A DNA stretch of 64,000 nucleotides, from assembly GCF_022815725.1 (NCBI RefSeq), contig NZ_JALGRF010000001.1, positions 124,001-188,000 of the forward strand. The letters are read 5' to 3'. Shown piece by piece: positions 22,182 to 31,500 of this stretch (its first letter is position 1; each line of letters starts with the position of its first letter). A program made the position numbers and the translations under genes. Under the pieces are notes generated by a model. It worked only from the letters and a program-made list of their open reading frames with translations. It searched no databases and had not been told where the DNA came from. This DNA is from Streptomyces sp. APSN-46.1 (GTDB taxonomy: Bacteria > Actinomycetota > Actinomycetes > Streptomycetales > Streptomycetaceae).

Positions 22182-23450
22182 ATCCTTCGGCTCACGCCGG
22201 GTCATGTGGCGGACGTCCGCGATCAGGAGGACCAGGGCCGTGGCCAGGATCACCAGGGCGGCGCAGCCCCAGAGGGCCGAGGTGCGCCCGAAGGCGGATT
22301 CGGCCGGACCGGCCAGGGCGGTGGCCAGGGGGAGCATCGACACCGAGCCGAACCAGTCGTAGGCGGAGACGCGCGAGAACTTCTCCTCCGGGATCTCCTG
22401 GTGCATCGTGGTCATCCAGTTCACCCCGAACACCTCGATGGCCAGGCCGCTGACCAGCATCACCGCGCACAGGCCCCACACCGGCAGCGGGACCGCCAGC
22501 CCGGCCGACGGCAGTGCCAGCGGGAACACGCACAGGGTGCCGACCAGCAGCAGCCGGCGCGGCCTCCACACCATCATCAGGACGGCGCCGGCGATCGTGC
22601 CGACGCCGAAGAAGGCCAGGGCCACGCCCCAGGGCGCGGGCCCGCCCAGGTGGTCCCGGGCGACCAGCGGACCGTAGACCGCCTCCGCGGCGCCCACGAC
22701 GGCGACGACGACGGAGAACTGGAGCACGATGCTCCATAGCCACGGGCGGGTCTTGAACTCGACCCAGCCCTCGCGCAAGTCGGCCAGCAGGCCGCCGCCG
22801 GGGGCCCGTTCGACGGCGCCGCTGACGTTCAGGAAGGCCCGCAGGGCTCCCGCGACGGCGAACGCGGCCGCGTCCACGGCCAGGACCCAGCCCGGGCCGA
22901 TCGCGGCGATCATGGCCCCGCCGAGGGCGGCACCGCCGATGGCGGCGCCGTTCATCGCCATCCGGAAGAGGGCGAAGGCGCGGTTCGCATGCTCGCCGGA
23001 GACGGTGGAGAGCAGCATCCCCTCGGCGGCCGGGTTGAAGAACGCGGTACCGGTGCCGCACAGCGCGGTGAGCAGCATCATCTGCCACAGCCGGGGCTCC
23101 CCGGCGAGCACGAGGACGGCGAAGGCGGCCTGGGAGACGCAGTTCAGGGCGTTGGCCGCGACCATCACGCGGTGGCGCGGCAGCCGGTCGGCGAGGGCGC
23201 CGCCGATGAGGAGGAAGAGGACGAGCGGCAGCGTACGGGCGGCCGCGACGAGGCCGATGTCGCCACTGGAGCCGCCGGCGTCCATGACCGCGAAGGAGGC
23301 CGCGATGAGCGCTCCGTGGCTGCCGAGGTTCGTCACGACCGCGGCACCCGTCAGCAGGGTGTAGTTGCGGCCGGCCCACTCGGGTCTGCGGCGGCGCGCC
23401 GCGGACGGGCGGGGGGAGGAGTGAGGGGAGGCGGCGGGGGGAGAGCTCAC
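22122..23450 (-). CDS. MFS transporter (EntS-like)
   Basis: A 442-residue major facilitator with 12 predicted helices. GGALADRLPRHRVMVAANAL near residue 82 is the motif-A-like loop between helices 2 and 3, and the overall pattern (NLGSHGALIAASFAVMD at the start, WMTTMHQEIPEEKFSRVSAY in the second half) is that of the EntS/MFS_3 exporters. It probably exports a small molecule or drug; no adjacent biosynthetic genes define it. A GTG at 23450 is used. The last 17 or so residues, WGSAPDPAPQTPAGLDFG, are encoded by the neighbouring inverted repeat and are probably a non-native tail acquired by repeat insertion. Confidence 0.85.
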   Translation of the reverse strand: MSSPPAASPHSSPRPSAARRRRPEWAGRNYTLLTGAAVVTNLGSHGALIAASFAVMDAGGSSGDIGLVAAARTLPLVLFLLIGGALADRLPRHRVMVAANALNCVSQAAFAVLVLAGEPRLWQMMLLTALCGTGTAFFNPAAEGMLLSTVSGEHANRAFALFRMAMNGAAIGGAALGGAMIAAIGPGWVLAVDAAAFAVAGALRAFLNVSGAVERAPGGGLLADLREGWVEFKTRPWLWSIVLQFSVVVAVVGAAEAVYGPLVARDHLGGPAPWGVALAFFGVGTIAGAVLMMVWRPRRLLLVGTLCVFPLALPSAGLAVPLPVWGLCAVMLVSGLAIEVFGVNWMTTMHQEIPEEKFSRVSAYDWFGSVSMLPLATALAGPAESAFGRTSALWGCAALVILATALVLLIADVRHMTRREPKDSWGSAPDPAPQTPAGLDFG

Positions 23451-23553
23451 CCACGGACTATCCCCGCCCCGGGCCGAGAATCCAAACTGTTTTTCGGCGC
23501 GGAGCGGGGATCGGAAGGTCAGAAAGCGGGAGCGGCCTCAGGTAGGAAGGTCG

Positions 23554-23601
23554 GTCGCTCAGTCGCTCAGTCGCTCAGTCCCTCAGTTGCTCAGTCGCTC
23601 A
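23554..23601. repeat. 8-bp tandem repeat, six copies
   Basis: Six units of GTCGCTCA (units 4 and 5 are GTCCCTCA and GTTGCTCA) run head to tail from 23554 to 23601. The array spans the stop codon of the Gln/Pro-rich membrane protein gene and the gap beyond it. Confidence 0.85.
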
Positions 23602-24646
23602 GGCGGACGGAGCTGAGGATCTTCTCGTAGGCCTCCTGCTTGACCTCGCCCTCGACGCCCGCGGCCCCGTAGAGGACCCAGGTGGCGAAGTCGCCCTTGG
23701 TGTTCCTGAAGCTGAAGGCGATGCTCTTGCCGTCGGAGGAGCACTTGTTCGCCTTCGGCACCGGGCTCGCCGTCGCGGTGGCGACGTGCCCCTTGAGGCC
23801 GGAGGCGGTGGTGTACTCCTTGGCCGGGGTGGTCTTGACGGTCTCCCGCGGGTTCTTCACCGACTGGGCGTACGCGGCGTACACCCAGGTCTCGGCCGCG
23901 TTGGTCGAGGCCTCGGCGGTGTCCTTGGCACCCTGGGCGCCCTTGGTGCCGGTGCCCGCCAGCGAGGTCGTCTCCTCGCTGCCGTTCTTGTCGGAGTCCA
24001 CCTTGCACCAGTCCTCCTTGAGGAAGGCCGGCGCGGACATCATGACGAACGGCGAGCCGTCGTTCTTCTTCTCGTCCTCGAAGCCCGTGGACATGCCGGA
24101 GCTCGCGACGTTCCACTCCGGCGGGACGTCGAAGGCGGTCCCGTACTTCGGGTTGATGACCACCTTCCAGCCCGGGATCACCGGCTTGGCCTCACCGCCC
24201 GCGCGGGGGTTCGAGCTCGGGGCGGCCGGCGGCGCCGCCGAACTGGTGGCGGGCGCCGAGGAGGCCGCGGCGGGCTTGTCGCCGCCCGCCTCATCGGTCT
24301 TCTTGCCGTCCCGGGTCAGGACGAACGCGCCGGTGGCGGCCGCCGCCACGACGACCGCGGAGACGGCGACGATGGCCACCGTCTTGGTGGAGTACGGGCT
24401 CGTGCCGCCGCCGCGCTGGGGGGCGGGGGGCTGCTGCGGGGCCTGGCCCCACGGCTGTACGGGAGGCGGCGTCTGGTAGCCCGCCTGCGGGTATCCGTAG
24501 CCGGGCTGCTGCTCGCCGAACCCCGGCTGCTGCTGGTTGTACGGGTTCGGCTGCCCCGGCTGCTGCTGCTGCTGCTGATACGGGTTCTGATGCGCGTCCT
24601 GGGGGTTCTGTTCGCCCCCGGGCGGCTGCTGCTGTCCTGGCCACAT
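23591..24646 (-). CDS. Gln/Pro-rich single-pass membrane protein
   Basis: A 351-residue protein starting at the ATG at 24646. Residues 1-80 are a cytoplasmic Q/P/G/Y-rich tail (MWPGQQQPPGG, then repeated NPYQQ-type units). A transmembrane helix (TVAIVAVSAVVVAAAATGAFVL) lies near residues 88-109, then a Ser/Ala/Pro linker. The extracytoplasmic domain, from about residue 155, has IPGWKVVINPKYGTAFDVPP and two cysteines (DWCKVD, NKCSSDG) that could pair. It ends in a WVLYGAAGVEGEVKQEAYEK helix. Similar proteins are common and multicopy in Streptomyces; their role is unknown. A 5' leader without a clear ribosome-binding site makes the start less certain. Confidence 0.75.
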   Translation of the reverse strand: MWPGQQQPPGGEQNPQDAHQNPYQQQQQQPGQPNPYNQQQPGFGEQQPGYGYPQAGYQTPPPVQPWGQAPQQPPAPQRGGGTSPYSTKTVAIVAVSAVVVAAAATGAFVLTRDGKKTDEAGGDKPAAASSAPATSSAAPPAAPSSNPRAGGEAKPVIPGWKVVINPKYGTAFDVPPEWNVASSGMSTGFEDEKKNDGSPFVMMSAPAFLKEDWCKVDSDKNGSEETTSLAGTGTKGAQGAKDTAEASTNAAETWVYAAYAQSVKNPRETVKTTPAKEYTTASGLKGHVATATASPVPKANKCSSDGKSIAFSFRNTKGDFATWVLYGAAGVEGEVKQEAYEKILSSVRLSD

Positions 24647-24742
24647 GGCCGGTAACGATAGTGGGACGGGGGGCGGGGGGCCACGGCCACCCCCGTAACA
24701 GGTCTGGTCAAGGACGCCTACTCGCGGGTAACATCGCGTTCC

Positions 24743-25195
24743 ATGAGCGCAGATCAGATGAACGTGGGCGAACTGCTCGCCGCGACGGTGCCGATGGCCC
24801 GGACCCTGAACCTCCAGTTCCTGGAGACCACCCCGGAGCGCGCGGTCGTCCGTCTTCCGGACCAGCCCGACTTCCACAACCACGTCGGCGGTCCGCACGC
24901 CGGAGCCATGTTCACGCTGGCCGAGTCCGCGAGCGGCGCCATCGTGCTGGCCGCCTTCGGCGACCAGCTCACGCGCGCCGTGCCGCTGGCCGTGCGCGCC
25001 GAGATCGGCTACAAGAAGCTCGCCAAGGGCGTCGTGACGGCCACCGCCACCCTGGGCCGCCCGGCCGCCGAGGTCGTCGCCGAACTCGACGCCGGCGGCC
25101 GCCCCGAGTTCCCGGTCACCATCGCGATCCAGCGCGAGGACGAGGCCGTGACGGGCGAGATGACGGTCGTCTGGACCCTCCGCCCGAACGCGTAG
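24743..25195 (+). CDS. Hotdog-fold thioesterase-like protein (DUF4442)
   Basis: A 150-residue single hotdog domain. HNHVGGPHAGAMFTLAESAS near residue 47 is the PaaI/DUF4442-type central helix with its preceding loop; the Asn/His/Gly pattern there matches acyl-CoA thioesterases. RAEIGYKKLAKGVVTATATL near residue 92 is the next strand pair. It probably hydrolyses an acyl-CoA, but no pathway genes are adjacent. It is divergent from the Gln/Pro-rich membrane protein gene, 96 bp away. Confidence 0.8.
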   Translation: MSADQMNVGELLAATVPMARTLNLQFLETTPERAVVRLPDQPDFHNHVGGPHAGAMFTLAESASGAIVLAAFGDQLTRAVPLAVRAEIGYKKLAKGVVTATATLGRPAAEVVAELDAGGRPEFPVTIAIQREDEAVTGEMTVVWTLRPNA

Positions 25196-25212
25196 CGGGC
25201 TCGACGGCGGAG

Positions 25213-25252
25213 GAGTGCGGGGCCGCGTCCGAAGGGGCGCGGCCCCGCACTC
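25213..25252 (+). terminator. Perfect 15-bp stem terminator after the thioesterase gene
   Basis: GAGTGCGGGGCCGCG and CGCGGCCCCGCACTC form a perfect 15-bp stem with a 10-nt loop, beginning 17 bp after the stop codon. Confidence 0.75.
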
Positions 25253-25549
25253 GTCCCGGCTGCCGACCCGGCGGACGCCGTCCCCGGCGCTAGAGTCCAT
25301 CGGACGACGGCGCTACTTCACCGCGCGGGCACCGCACCGAGGCGCGCGTACAGCGGCAGGACGAGCCGACGCGGGACGCCGACAGCCTGTCGCAGCCGCC
25401 GCAGGGCTGAACCTCGGCGGCGCGGTGGCGCGTCAGAGCGGGCTCCGGGCGCGGGCGGAGCACAGTGGTCGGCGGGAGCGGTCCGGCGCGGGCCGCTCCC
25501 GCCGACTGACGCCGGTCGACTCCGAATGCCGACTCCCCAGGGAGCGCCC
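25253..25549. other. Upstream region of the GH3 gene
   Basis: About 300 bp with no gene. GCGCTAGAGTCC near 25288 contains a TAGAGT that could be a -10 element, without a convincing -35. No clear operator dyad is seen. AGGGAG at 25539-25544 is the ribosome-binding site of the beta-glucosidase gene. Confidence 0.35.
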
Positions 25550-28057
25550 ATGAGTGAGGGCTTGTCCAGACGTTCCGCGATGCGGCTGTTCGGGACGGTG
25601 GGCGTCGCGCTGGCGGCGGGCGGCTGCGCCGCCACGGTCCCACCCGGCTCGGGGGTCCGCGGGCCCTCGCCCGCCGCCGCGTCGGTGGTCGCCGCCCGGC
25701 CCGGGAGCGCGGCCCGGATCGACGCCCTGCTGGACCAGCTCACCCTCGACGAGAAGACCGCCCTGCTGCACGGCGCCCGGGACCCGGCCGCGCTCGGCCA
25801 GGCCGGCTACCTGCCCGGCGTACCCCGCCTCGGCATCCCGGCGCTGCGCTTCGCCGACGGGCCCGCCGGAGTACGCGTCGCCAAGCCCGCCACCGCGCTG
25901 CCCGCGCCCGTCCTGCTCGCCTCCGCCTTCGACCCCGGGCTCGCCCGCGAGTACGGCCGGGTCCTGGGCCGCGAGGGCCGGGCACTCGGCCAGGACGTGC
26001 TGCTCGCGCCCATGGTCAACCTCATCCGCACCCCCTATGCCGGGCGGAACTTCGAGACCTTCTCCGAGGACCCGGGACTGACGGCGGATCTGGCCGCCGA
26101 ACTCGTGCGCGGGATCCAGGACGAGGGGCTCATCGCGACCGTCAAGCACTTCGTCCTCAGCAACCAGGAGCAGGGCCGCGACACCATCGACGTCGTGGCC
26201 GACGAGCAGACCCTGCGCGAGACCGAACTGCGGGGCTTCGAGGCCGCCATCACGGCGGGCGCCGGAGCGGTGATGGGCTCGTACAACAAGGTCAACGGCA
26301 CCTACGCCTGCGAGAGCAAGCAGCTGCTCGACGAACTGCTGCGGGGCGGCTGGGGGTTCGACGGCTGGGTGGTGTCCGACTGGGACGCCACCCACAGCAC
26401 CGTCGCGGCCATCAACGCCGGCCTCGACGTGGAGATGCCGGACGGCACCCACTTCGGCGCCCCGCTCCGCGAGGCGGTACGGGCCGGCTCCGTACCCGAG
26501 GAGGCCGTGGACCTCGCGGCGCGCCGGGTCCTGACCACCATGGACCGGTTCGGGCTGCTGACCGGCCGCCCCACCGCCCGGCCCGCCCGCGATGCCTCCG
26601 CCGGGGCCCGCGTCGCCCGCCGGGTCGCCACCGCCGGGGCGGTGCTGCTGCGCAACGAGAACGCCACCCTGCCGCTGACCGGGGCGGCGGCCCGCTCCAT
26701 CGCGGTGATCGGGCCCACCGGCCAGGTGCCCTTCGTCAGCGGCGGCGGCAGCGCGCACGTGGTCCCCGACCGGGCGCCCGCACCGCTCACCGCCATCAGG
26801 CAGCGGGCCGGGAACGGCGCCACCGTCCGCTACGCACTCGGCGAGGACGTGTACGGCCGCCCGCTCCCCGTGAACCTGCTGGCGCCCGCGGCCGACCTGG
26901 ACGACCGAGTCATCGGACCCGGCCGCCGCTGGAGCCACGAGGGCGCGTTCAGCCTCCCCGCCGACGACGAGTGGACCCTGGTCGTCCACTACACCGGCAA
27001 GCGGCCGGAGGTACGCCTCGACGGCGAGGAACTGTTCCCCGTCCGGCAGGGCGTCGCCGAGTACTTCGCGGGCGGGCTCCTCGGCACGGCGCCCGACGGC
27101 CGCGCCGTCCGCCGCCGCACCCTCGCGCTCGCGGCGGGCCCCCACCGGCTCGCCGTGACCGCCGAGGGCGGGGAGGAGGGCCAGCGGTTCCGGCTGCGGC
27201 ACGCCACGAAGGCGTCCCGGGCCGCCGATCTCGCCGAGGCCGTGAAGATCGCCAAGGCGGCCCGCAGCGTGGTGCTGTTCGCCTACGAGGACGCCACCGA
27301 GGGCCGGGACCGTACCTCTCTGGAGCTACCGGGCGGACAGTCCCGGCTGATCGAGGAGGTCGCCGCCGCGAACCCGCGCACCGCGGTCGTGCTGAACACC
27401 TCCTCCAGTACGGTCATGCCGTGGCTCTCCCGTACCGGAGCGGTCCTCCAGATGTACTACCCGGGCCAGGAGGGCGCGGGCGCCACCGCCGACATCCTCT
27501 TCGGGGACGTGGACCCCGGCGGCCGGCTCACCCAGACCTTCCCGGCCGACGAGCGGGCCACCCCGGTCGGCGGGGACCCGCAGCGCTACCCGGGAGTGGG
27601 CGGCCGGCAGGAGTACGCCGAGGGCGTGCACGTCGGCCACCGCTGGTACGACGCGCAGCGGGTGGCCCCCCTGTTCCCGTTCGGGCACGGGCTCTCGTAC
27701 ACCACCTGGGAGTACGAGAAGCTATCCGTCCGGCCCGAACACAGGGGTCTGCGCGTGGAGTTCACCGTCCGCAACACCGGCCGCCGCAAGGGCACCGAGG
27801 TGGCGCAGGTCTACGTCGGCCCGTCGCCGGAGCTGAAGCTGGACCAGCCGGTGCGCGTGCTGGCCGGCTATCGCCGGCTCACCCTGGCGCCGGGGGAGGC
27901 GCAGCGGGTCGTCCTCGACATCGATGCCCGGACGCTGTCGTCCTGGGATCCGGCGGAGCACGCCTGGGTGCTGGGTTCCGGCCGCAGGGAAGTGTTCGCC
28001 GGTCGTTCCTCCCGTGACCTGCCGCTGAAGGCAAAGGCTGTGGTGAGGAGCAGATAG
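25550..28057 (+). CDS. GH3 beta-glucosidase-like lipoprotein with PA14 insert
   Basis: An 835-residue secreted glycoside hydrolase of family 3. The N-terminus SRRSAMRLFGTVGVALAAGGC combines a twin-arginine-like start with a lipobox, so it may be Tat-exported and lipid-anchored. The catalytic TIM-barrel follows; the nucleophile Asp is in GWVVSDWDATHS near residue 276. The alpha/beta sandwich domain (SGGGSAHVVPD near 400) is interrupted by a PA14-like module at about residues 430-540 (WTLVVHYTGKRPEVRLDGEE). A fibronectin-III-like domain ends the protein. It would release terminal beta-glucose or xylose from oligosaccharides at the cell surface. The gene stands alone. Confidence 0.9.
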   Translation: MSEGLSRRSAMRLFGTVGVALAAGGCAATVPPGSGVRGPSPAAASVVAARPGSAARIDALLDQLTLDEKTALLHGARDPAALGQAGYLPGVPRLGIPALRFADGPAGVRVAKPATALPAPVLLASAFDPGLAREYGRVLGREGRALGQDVLLAPMVNLIRTPYAGRNFETFSEDPGLTADLAAELVRGIQDEGLIATVKHFVLSNQEQGRDTIDVVADEQTLRETELRGFEAAITAGAGAVMGSYNKVNGTYACESKQLLDELLRGGWGFDGWVVSDWDATHSTVAAINAGLDVEMPDGTHFGAPLREAVRAGSVPEEAVDLAARRVLTTMDRFGLLTGRPTARPARDASAGARVARRVATAGAVLLRNENATLPLTGAAARSIAVIGPTGQVPFVSGGGSAHVVPDRAPAPLTAIRQRAGNGATVRYALGEDVYGRPLPVNLLAPAADLDDRVIGPGRRWSHEGAFSLPADDEWTLVVHYTGKRPEVRLDGEELFPVRQGVAEYFAGGLLGTAPDGRAVRRRTLALAAGPHRLAVTAEGGEEGQRFRLRHATKASRAADLAEAVKIAKAARSVVLFAYEDATEGRDRTSLELPGGQSRLIEEVAAANPRTAVVLNTSSSTVMPWLSRTGAVLQMYYPGQEGAGATADILFGDVDPGGRLTQTFPADERATPVGGDPQRYPGVGGRQEYAEGVHVGHRWYDAQRVAPLFPFGHGLSYTTWEYEKLSVRPEHRGLRVEFTVRNTGRRKGTEVAQVYVGPSPELKLDQPVRVLAGYRRLTLAPGEAQRVVLDIDARTLSSWDPAEHAWVLGSGRREVFAGRSSRDLPLKAKAVVRSR

Positions 28058-28115
28058 GCTGCCCGTTCGGCGTGTCACAGGGGACGCGCCGGAGACGATA
28101 CGGGAGGACGTACCG

Positions 28116-28793
28116 GTGCACATCCAGGAATGGCTGGAGACGATTCCGGCGGTCAGCGTCTATCTCCTGGTGGGTCTGGTCATCGGCCTGGAGAGCCTCG
28201 GGATCCCGCTGCCGGGCGAGATCGTCCTGGTCAGCTCGGCGCTGCTGGCCTCGCAGCACGGCGAGATCGACCCGGTGGTGCTGGGCATCTGCGCGAGCAC
28301 CGGGGCGATCGTGGGCGACTCGATCGGCTACGCCATCGGGCGCAGGGGCGGCAAGCCGCTGCTGGAGAAGCTGGGGCGGCGCTTTCCCAAGCACTTCGGG
28401 CCGGAGCACGTGGCACTGGCGGAACGCTCCTTCGACCGGTGGGGCATGTGGGCCGTCTTCTTCGGGCGGTTCGTGGCGCTGCTGCGGATCTTCGCGGGGC
28501 CGCTGGCCGGTGTGCTGCACATGCCGTACTGGCGCTTCCTGATCGCGAACGTCTTCGGCGGAATCCTGTGGGCGGGCGGCACGACCGCCGTCATCTACTC
28601 GGTCGGGGTCGTCGCGGAGCCGTGGCTGAAGCGGTTCTCCTGGGCGGCGCTGGCGGCGGCGGTGCTGTTCGGACTGGCGGTGACGCTGGTCGTGCGGAGC
28701 CGCATCAAGAAGGCGGCGAAGGACGTGTCCCTCCCCGGCCCGGCCACCCCGGCCGAGGACGAGCCGGCGACCCGGGCGGCCGTCTCCGACTGA
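28116..28793 (+). CDS. DedA-family membrane protein
   Basis: A 225-residue integral membrane protein. Family markers are present: GLESLGIPLPGEIVLVSSAL near residue 25 with the conserved Glu and Pro, a GDSIGYAIGRRGG loop near residue 68, and FFGRFVALLRIFAGPLAGVL near residue 115 with the functional Arg residues. DedA proteins are linked to proton-motive-force-dependent membrane homeostasis, and some are undecaprenyl-phosphate translocases. GGAGGACG precedes the GTG start. It follows the GH3 gene by 58 bp; functional linkage is unclear. Confidence 0.9.
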   Translation: MHIQEWLETIPAVSVYLLVGLVIGLESLGIPLPGEIVLVSSALLASQHGEIDPVVLGICASTGAIVGDSIGYAIGRRGGKPLLEKLGRRFPKHFGPEHVALAERSFDRWGMWAVFFGRFVALLRIFAGPLAGVLHMPYWRFLIANVFGGILWAGGTTAVIYSVGVVAEPWLKRFSWAALAAAVLFGLAVTLVVRSRIKKAAKDVSLPGPATPAEDEPATRAAVSD

Positions 28794-29065
28794 CGCCCGC
28801 CCGTGCCTGCCGGGCCTTCGCCGGGGCAGACGTGCCGGTTGCCGCTCCGGTGCCGGCCGGTGTCCCCCCCGGATCGACGCCCCCGCTCCCCGCTGAACGT
28901 GCTGCCCACACGGCCCGGCGGCGCCCGGCCGGGCCTTCGCCGGGCGGGTCGCGGTCGTCGAGGCGGCGGGGTCGGGTCGGCCCGACGGTGAGGTGCGCGG
29001 GGCCTCCCGCCACGCGCTGCCCGTGCGGCGGGCGGACGCGGCCCCGCGACCCCGCCGGCCGGGCG

Positions 29066-29617
29066 TTACGCGCCCGGGGTGACCGACGCGCGGTGCTGCT
29101 TCGCCAGGTCCACGTACATGAGGGCGTTGACCTTGATGCCCTCGCGCTCCTCGTCGGTCAGCTCGCGCCGCACCTTCGCCGGGACGCCCGCCACCAGCGA
29201 GCCGGGCGGGACCACCATGCCCTGCGGGACCAGCGCCTGCGCGGCCACGAGCGAACCGGCGCCGATCACCGCGCCGTTCAGGACCGTGGCACCCATCCCG
29301 ATGAGGCAGTCGTCCTCCACCGTGCAGCCGTGCACCACCGCGTTGTGGCCGATGGAGACGCGCTCGCCGATCGAGACCGGGAATCCGGGGTCCACGTGGA
29401 TCGTGCAGTTGTCCTGCACATTGCTGTCGGCACCGAGCTCGATCGGGCCGCAGTCGGCGCGCAGCACCGCCGAGTACCAGACGCTCGCGCCGGAGGCCAC
29501 GCTGACATCGCCGACCACGACGGAGGTGGGCGCCGCGAAGGCCGTGGGGTCGATCCGAGGGCTCTTGCCGTTCACGCCCGCGACGAGTGCCCGGCCCTGC
29601 TCCGCCTGATGCGTCAT
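29066..29617 (-). CDS. Gamma-carbonic-anhydrase-like left-handed beta-helix protein
   Basis: A 183-residue hexapeptide-repeat protein of the gamma carbonic anhydrase (CaiE/YrdA) family. The three zinc-ligand histidines are present in DNCTIHVDPG, SIGHNAVVHGC (two His five residues apart). Repeats [VILA]-G-x4 run from about residue 30 to 145, followed by a C-terminal helix. The catalytic Glu/Gln details of active Methanosarcina Cam cannot be matched with certainty, so carbonic anhydrase activity is only possible. It is divergent from another beta-helix gene. Confidence 0.85.
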   Translation of the reverse strand: MTHQAEQGRALVAGVNGKSPRIDPTAFAAPTSVVVGDVSVASGASVWYSAVLRADCGPIELGADSNVQDNCTIHVDPGFPVSIGERVSIGHNAVVHGCTVEDDCLIGMGATVLNGAVIGAGSLVAAQALVPQGMVVPPGSLVAGVPAKVRRELTDEEREGIKVNALMYVDLAKQHRASVTPGA

Positions 29618-29781
29618 CTTCTCTTCCTCAGTGCTCGTATCCGCGATTCGCGTATCCGCGTGTTTCGCGTCTTCCGGGTGTCTGCCGCGCTATCGGCACG
29701 GTAGGCCACGCGTCCCGCCGCCCCCGCGATGGGGTGAAGATCACGGCGCGGTCCTGGTGCCCGGCGCGTTACGGTGACCCG

Positions 29782-30555
29782 GTGCCGAAGAACCAGAACA
29801 CGTTCTCATCCCTGAAGGCCCTGCGCCGCCGACTCGCGAGCCGCGCCGCCCACGCCGGGTGGCGCTGGATGCGGCGGGCCGGCGCGGTCACCGCCCAGAC
29901 CCCCGGGCGGCTGCGCTTCGGCGCGATCGGGCCGCACACCCGGCTCGCCTTCCCCCAGGGCACCATCTTCGGCGAGCCGTGGATCCGCCTGGGTGACCAC
30001 TGCATCATCGCCGAGCAGGTCACCCTGACCGCCGGGATGATGCCGGACCTCGACCTCGGCCCGGAGCCGGTGCTGGTGCTCGGCAACGGTGTGGTGATCG
30101 GCCGGGACAGCCACGTCATCGCCGACACCCGGATCACCATCGGGGACGACACCTTCTGCGGGCCGGGGGTCTACATCACCTCCACCAACCACAGCTACGA
30201 CGACCCCCACGAGCCCGTCGGCAGGCAGTGGCCGCGCAGCGCCCCGGTGGAGATCGGCCCGGGCTGCTGGCTGGGCACGGGAGCGGTGATACTGCCCGGG
30301 GCGCGCCTGGGCCGCAATGTCGTGGTGGCCGCGGGGGCCGTCGTACGGGGTGAAGTGCCCGACCACGCCGTGGTGGCGGGGGCGCCGGCGCGGATCGTAC
30401 GGCGCTGGGAGCCGGAGACGGGCTGGCAGCCGCCGCTGCGCACCCCGGCGCCGGTGCCGATCCCCGACGGGGTCACGCCGGACCAGCTGCGCGCGCTGGC
30501 GGAGCTCGCGGAGGCGGAACAGCGCACGGCCGAGACCGCCGCCGACGCGCTCTAG
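29782..30555 (+). CDS. Left-handed beta-helix acyltransferase
   Basis: A 257-residue protein of the hexapeptide-repeat (CysE/LacA/NodL) acyltransferase superfamily, starting at GTG 29782. A basic N-terminal helix region is followed by repeats such as IRLGDHCIIAEQVTL and VVIGRDSHVIADTRI; the active His is in YITSTNHSYDDPHEPVG, near residue 135, a pattern typical of sugar O-acetyltransferases. VVAAGAVVRGEVPDHAVVAGAP closes the helix. It probably transfers an acetyl group to a sugar or small alcohol. The stop codon lies in an 18-bp tandem repeat. Confidence 0.85.
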   Translation: MPKNQNTFSSLKALRRRLASRAAHAGWRWMRRAGAVTAQTPGRLRFGAIGPHTRLAFPQGTIFGEPWIRLGDHCIIAEQVTLTAGMMPDLDLGPEPVLVLGNGVVIGRDSHVIADTRITIGDDTFCGPGVYITSTNHSYDDPHEPVGRQWPRSAPVEIGPGCWLGTGAVILPGARLGRNVVVAAGAVVRGEVPDHAVVAGAPARIVRRWEPETGWQPPLRTPAPVPIPDGVTPDQLRALAELAEAEQRTAETAADAL

Positions 30556-30606
30556 ATCCCGGTCCGGCTCCAGATCCCCGTCCGGCTCCAGATCCGTTCC
30601 GGCTCC
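30554..30606. repeat. 18-bp tandem repeat, about three copies
   Basis: AGATCCCGGTCCGGCTCC, AGATCCCCGTCCGGCTCC and a 17-bp third copy are directly repeated. The array begins in the stop codon of the acyltransferase gene and fills the gap to the convergent EamA gene. Confidence 0.8.
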
Positions 30607-30610
30607 GGAC

Positions 30611-31477
30611 CTAGCCGGCCGCGAGCAGTACGGTGCCCGCCAGGGCCAGGCCGGCGCCCGCCGCCTGGACGGTGCGCAGGCGTTCCTTCAGGACGGCGAA
30701 GGCGGCCAGCGCGGTGATCACCGGGTAGAGCGAGGCGAGCACGGCCGCCACGGTGACGGGGCCGTTCTGCGCGGCGATGGAGTACGTCCCGTTGGCCGCG
30801 ACGTCCGCGAGGCCGACGAAGGCCAGCGCCGGCAGCAGTCCCCACAGGATCCGCGGGCCCGTCCCCTCCGGCAGGGCCGGGATGCCGCGCCGGGCCTGGA
30901 CCCACAGGGCCGTACCGCCCGCCGCCACATTGGTCACGCGCTGCACGAACAGGGCGAGCATCAGCCCGGTGACGGTGCTGGAGGCGTGCGCGATCAAGGA
31001 CATCACGGCACCGAAGCCGAAGGCCGCGACCAGGGTGAGGACGACCGCCTGCCGCTGTACGGGTGCGCCGCGCAGCTCGGGGCCTCCGGCGAGGACGATG
31101 CCGACGACGGCCACCGCGATCCCCGCGAACTGCCCGGGGCCGGGCCGCTCGCCCAGCGCCAGCCCCGCCGCGACCGGTACGACTACCCCGAGCGAGCCGA
31201 GCGGCGAGACCACGCCCATCGGGCCCAGGGCCAGCGCCTTGTAGAAGCTGAGCATCGCTACCGGCCCGACCAGGCCCGCGGCGACCGCGAACCACAGCTG
31301 CGGTCCGGCCTCCCGCCATGCGCCCGTGGCGAGGACCACCGCGCCGAGTACGACCACGGCGACGACCTGCGAGACCATGACCACCGTGAGCGCCGGGACC
31401 CGGCGGGTCAGCAGTCCGCCGCCGAAGTCGGCGAGACCCCACAGCAGGGCTGTGGCCAGAGCGAAGAGGGCGGTCAT
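30611..31477 (-). CDS. EamA/DMT-family transporter
   Basis: A 288-residue membrane protein with ten predicted helices made of two EamA repeats (residues about 3-135 and 150-285). It opens MTALFALATALLWGLADFGG, and the conserved GPxxxLSFYKALALGPMGVVSPL block near residue 70 is typical. Substrates of the family range from amino acids to nucleotides and drugs. The ATG at 31477 is preferred over an upstream frame rich in HC residues. It is divergent from an XRE-cupin regulator across a short dyad-rich gap, so it is probably controlled by that regulator. Confidence 0.85.
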   Translation of the reverse strand: MTALFALATALLWGLADFGGGLLTRRVPALTVVMVSQVVAVVVLGAVVLATGAWREAGPQLWFAVAAGLVGPVAMLSFYKALALGPMGVVSPLGSLGVVVPVAAGLALGERPGPGQFAGIAVAVVGIVLAGGPELRGAPVQRQAVVLTLVAAFGFGAVMSLIAHASSTVTGLMLALFVQRVTNVAAGGTALWVQARRGIPALPEGTGPRILWGLLPALAFVGLADVAANGTYSIAAQNGPVTVAAVLASLYPVITALAAFAVLKERLRTVQAAGAGLALAGTVLLAAG

Positions 31478-31500
31478 GGAAGGGGAGCCTCGCAGTACAG

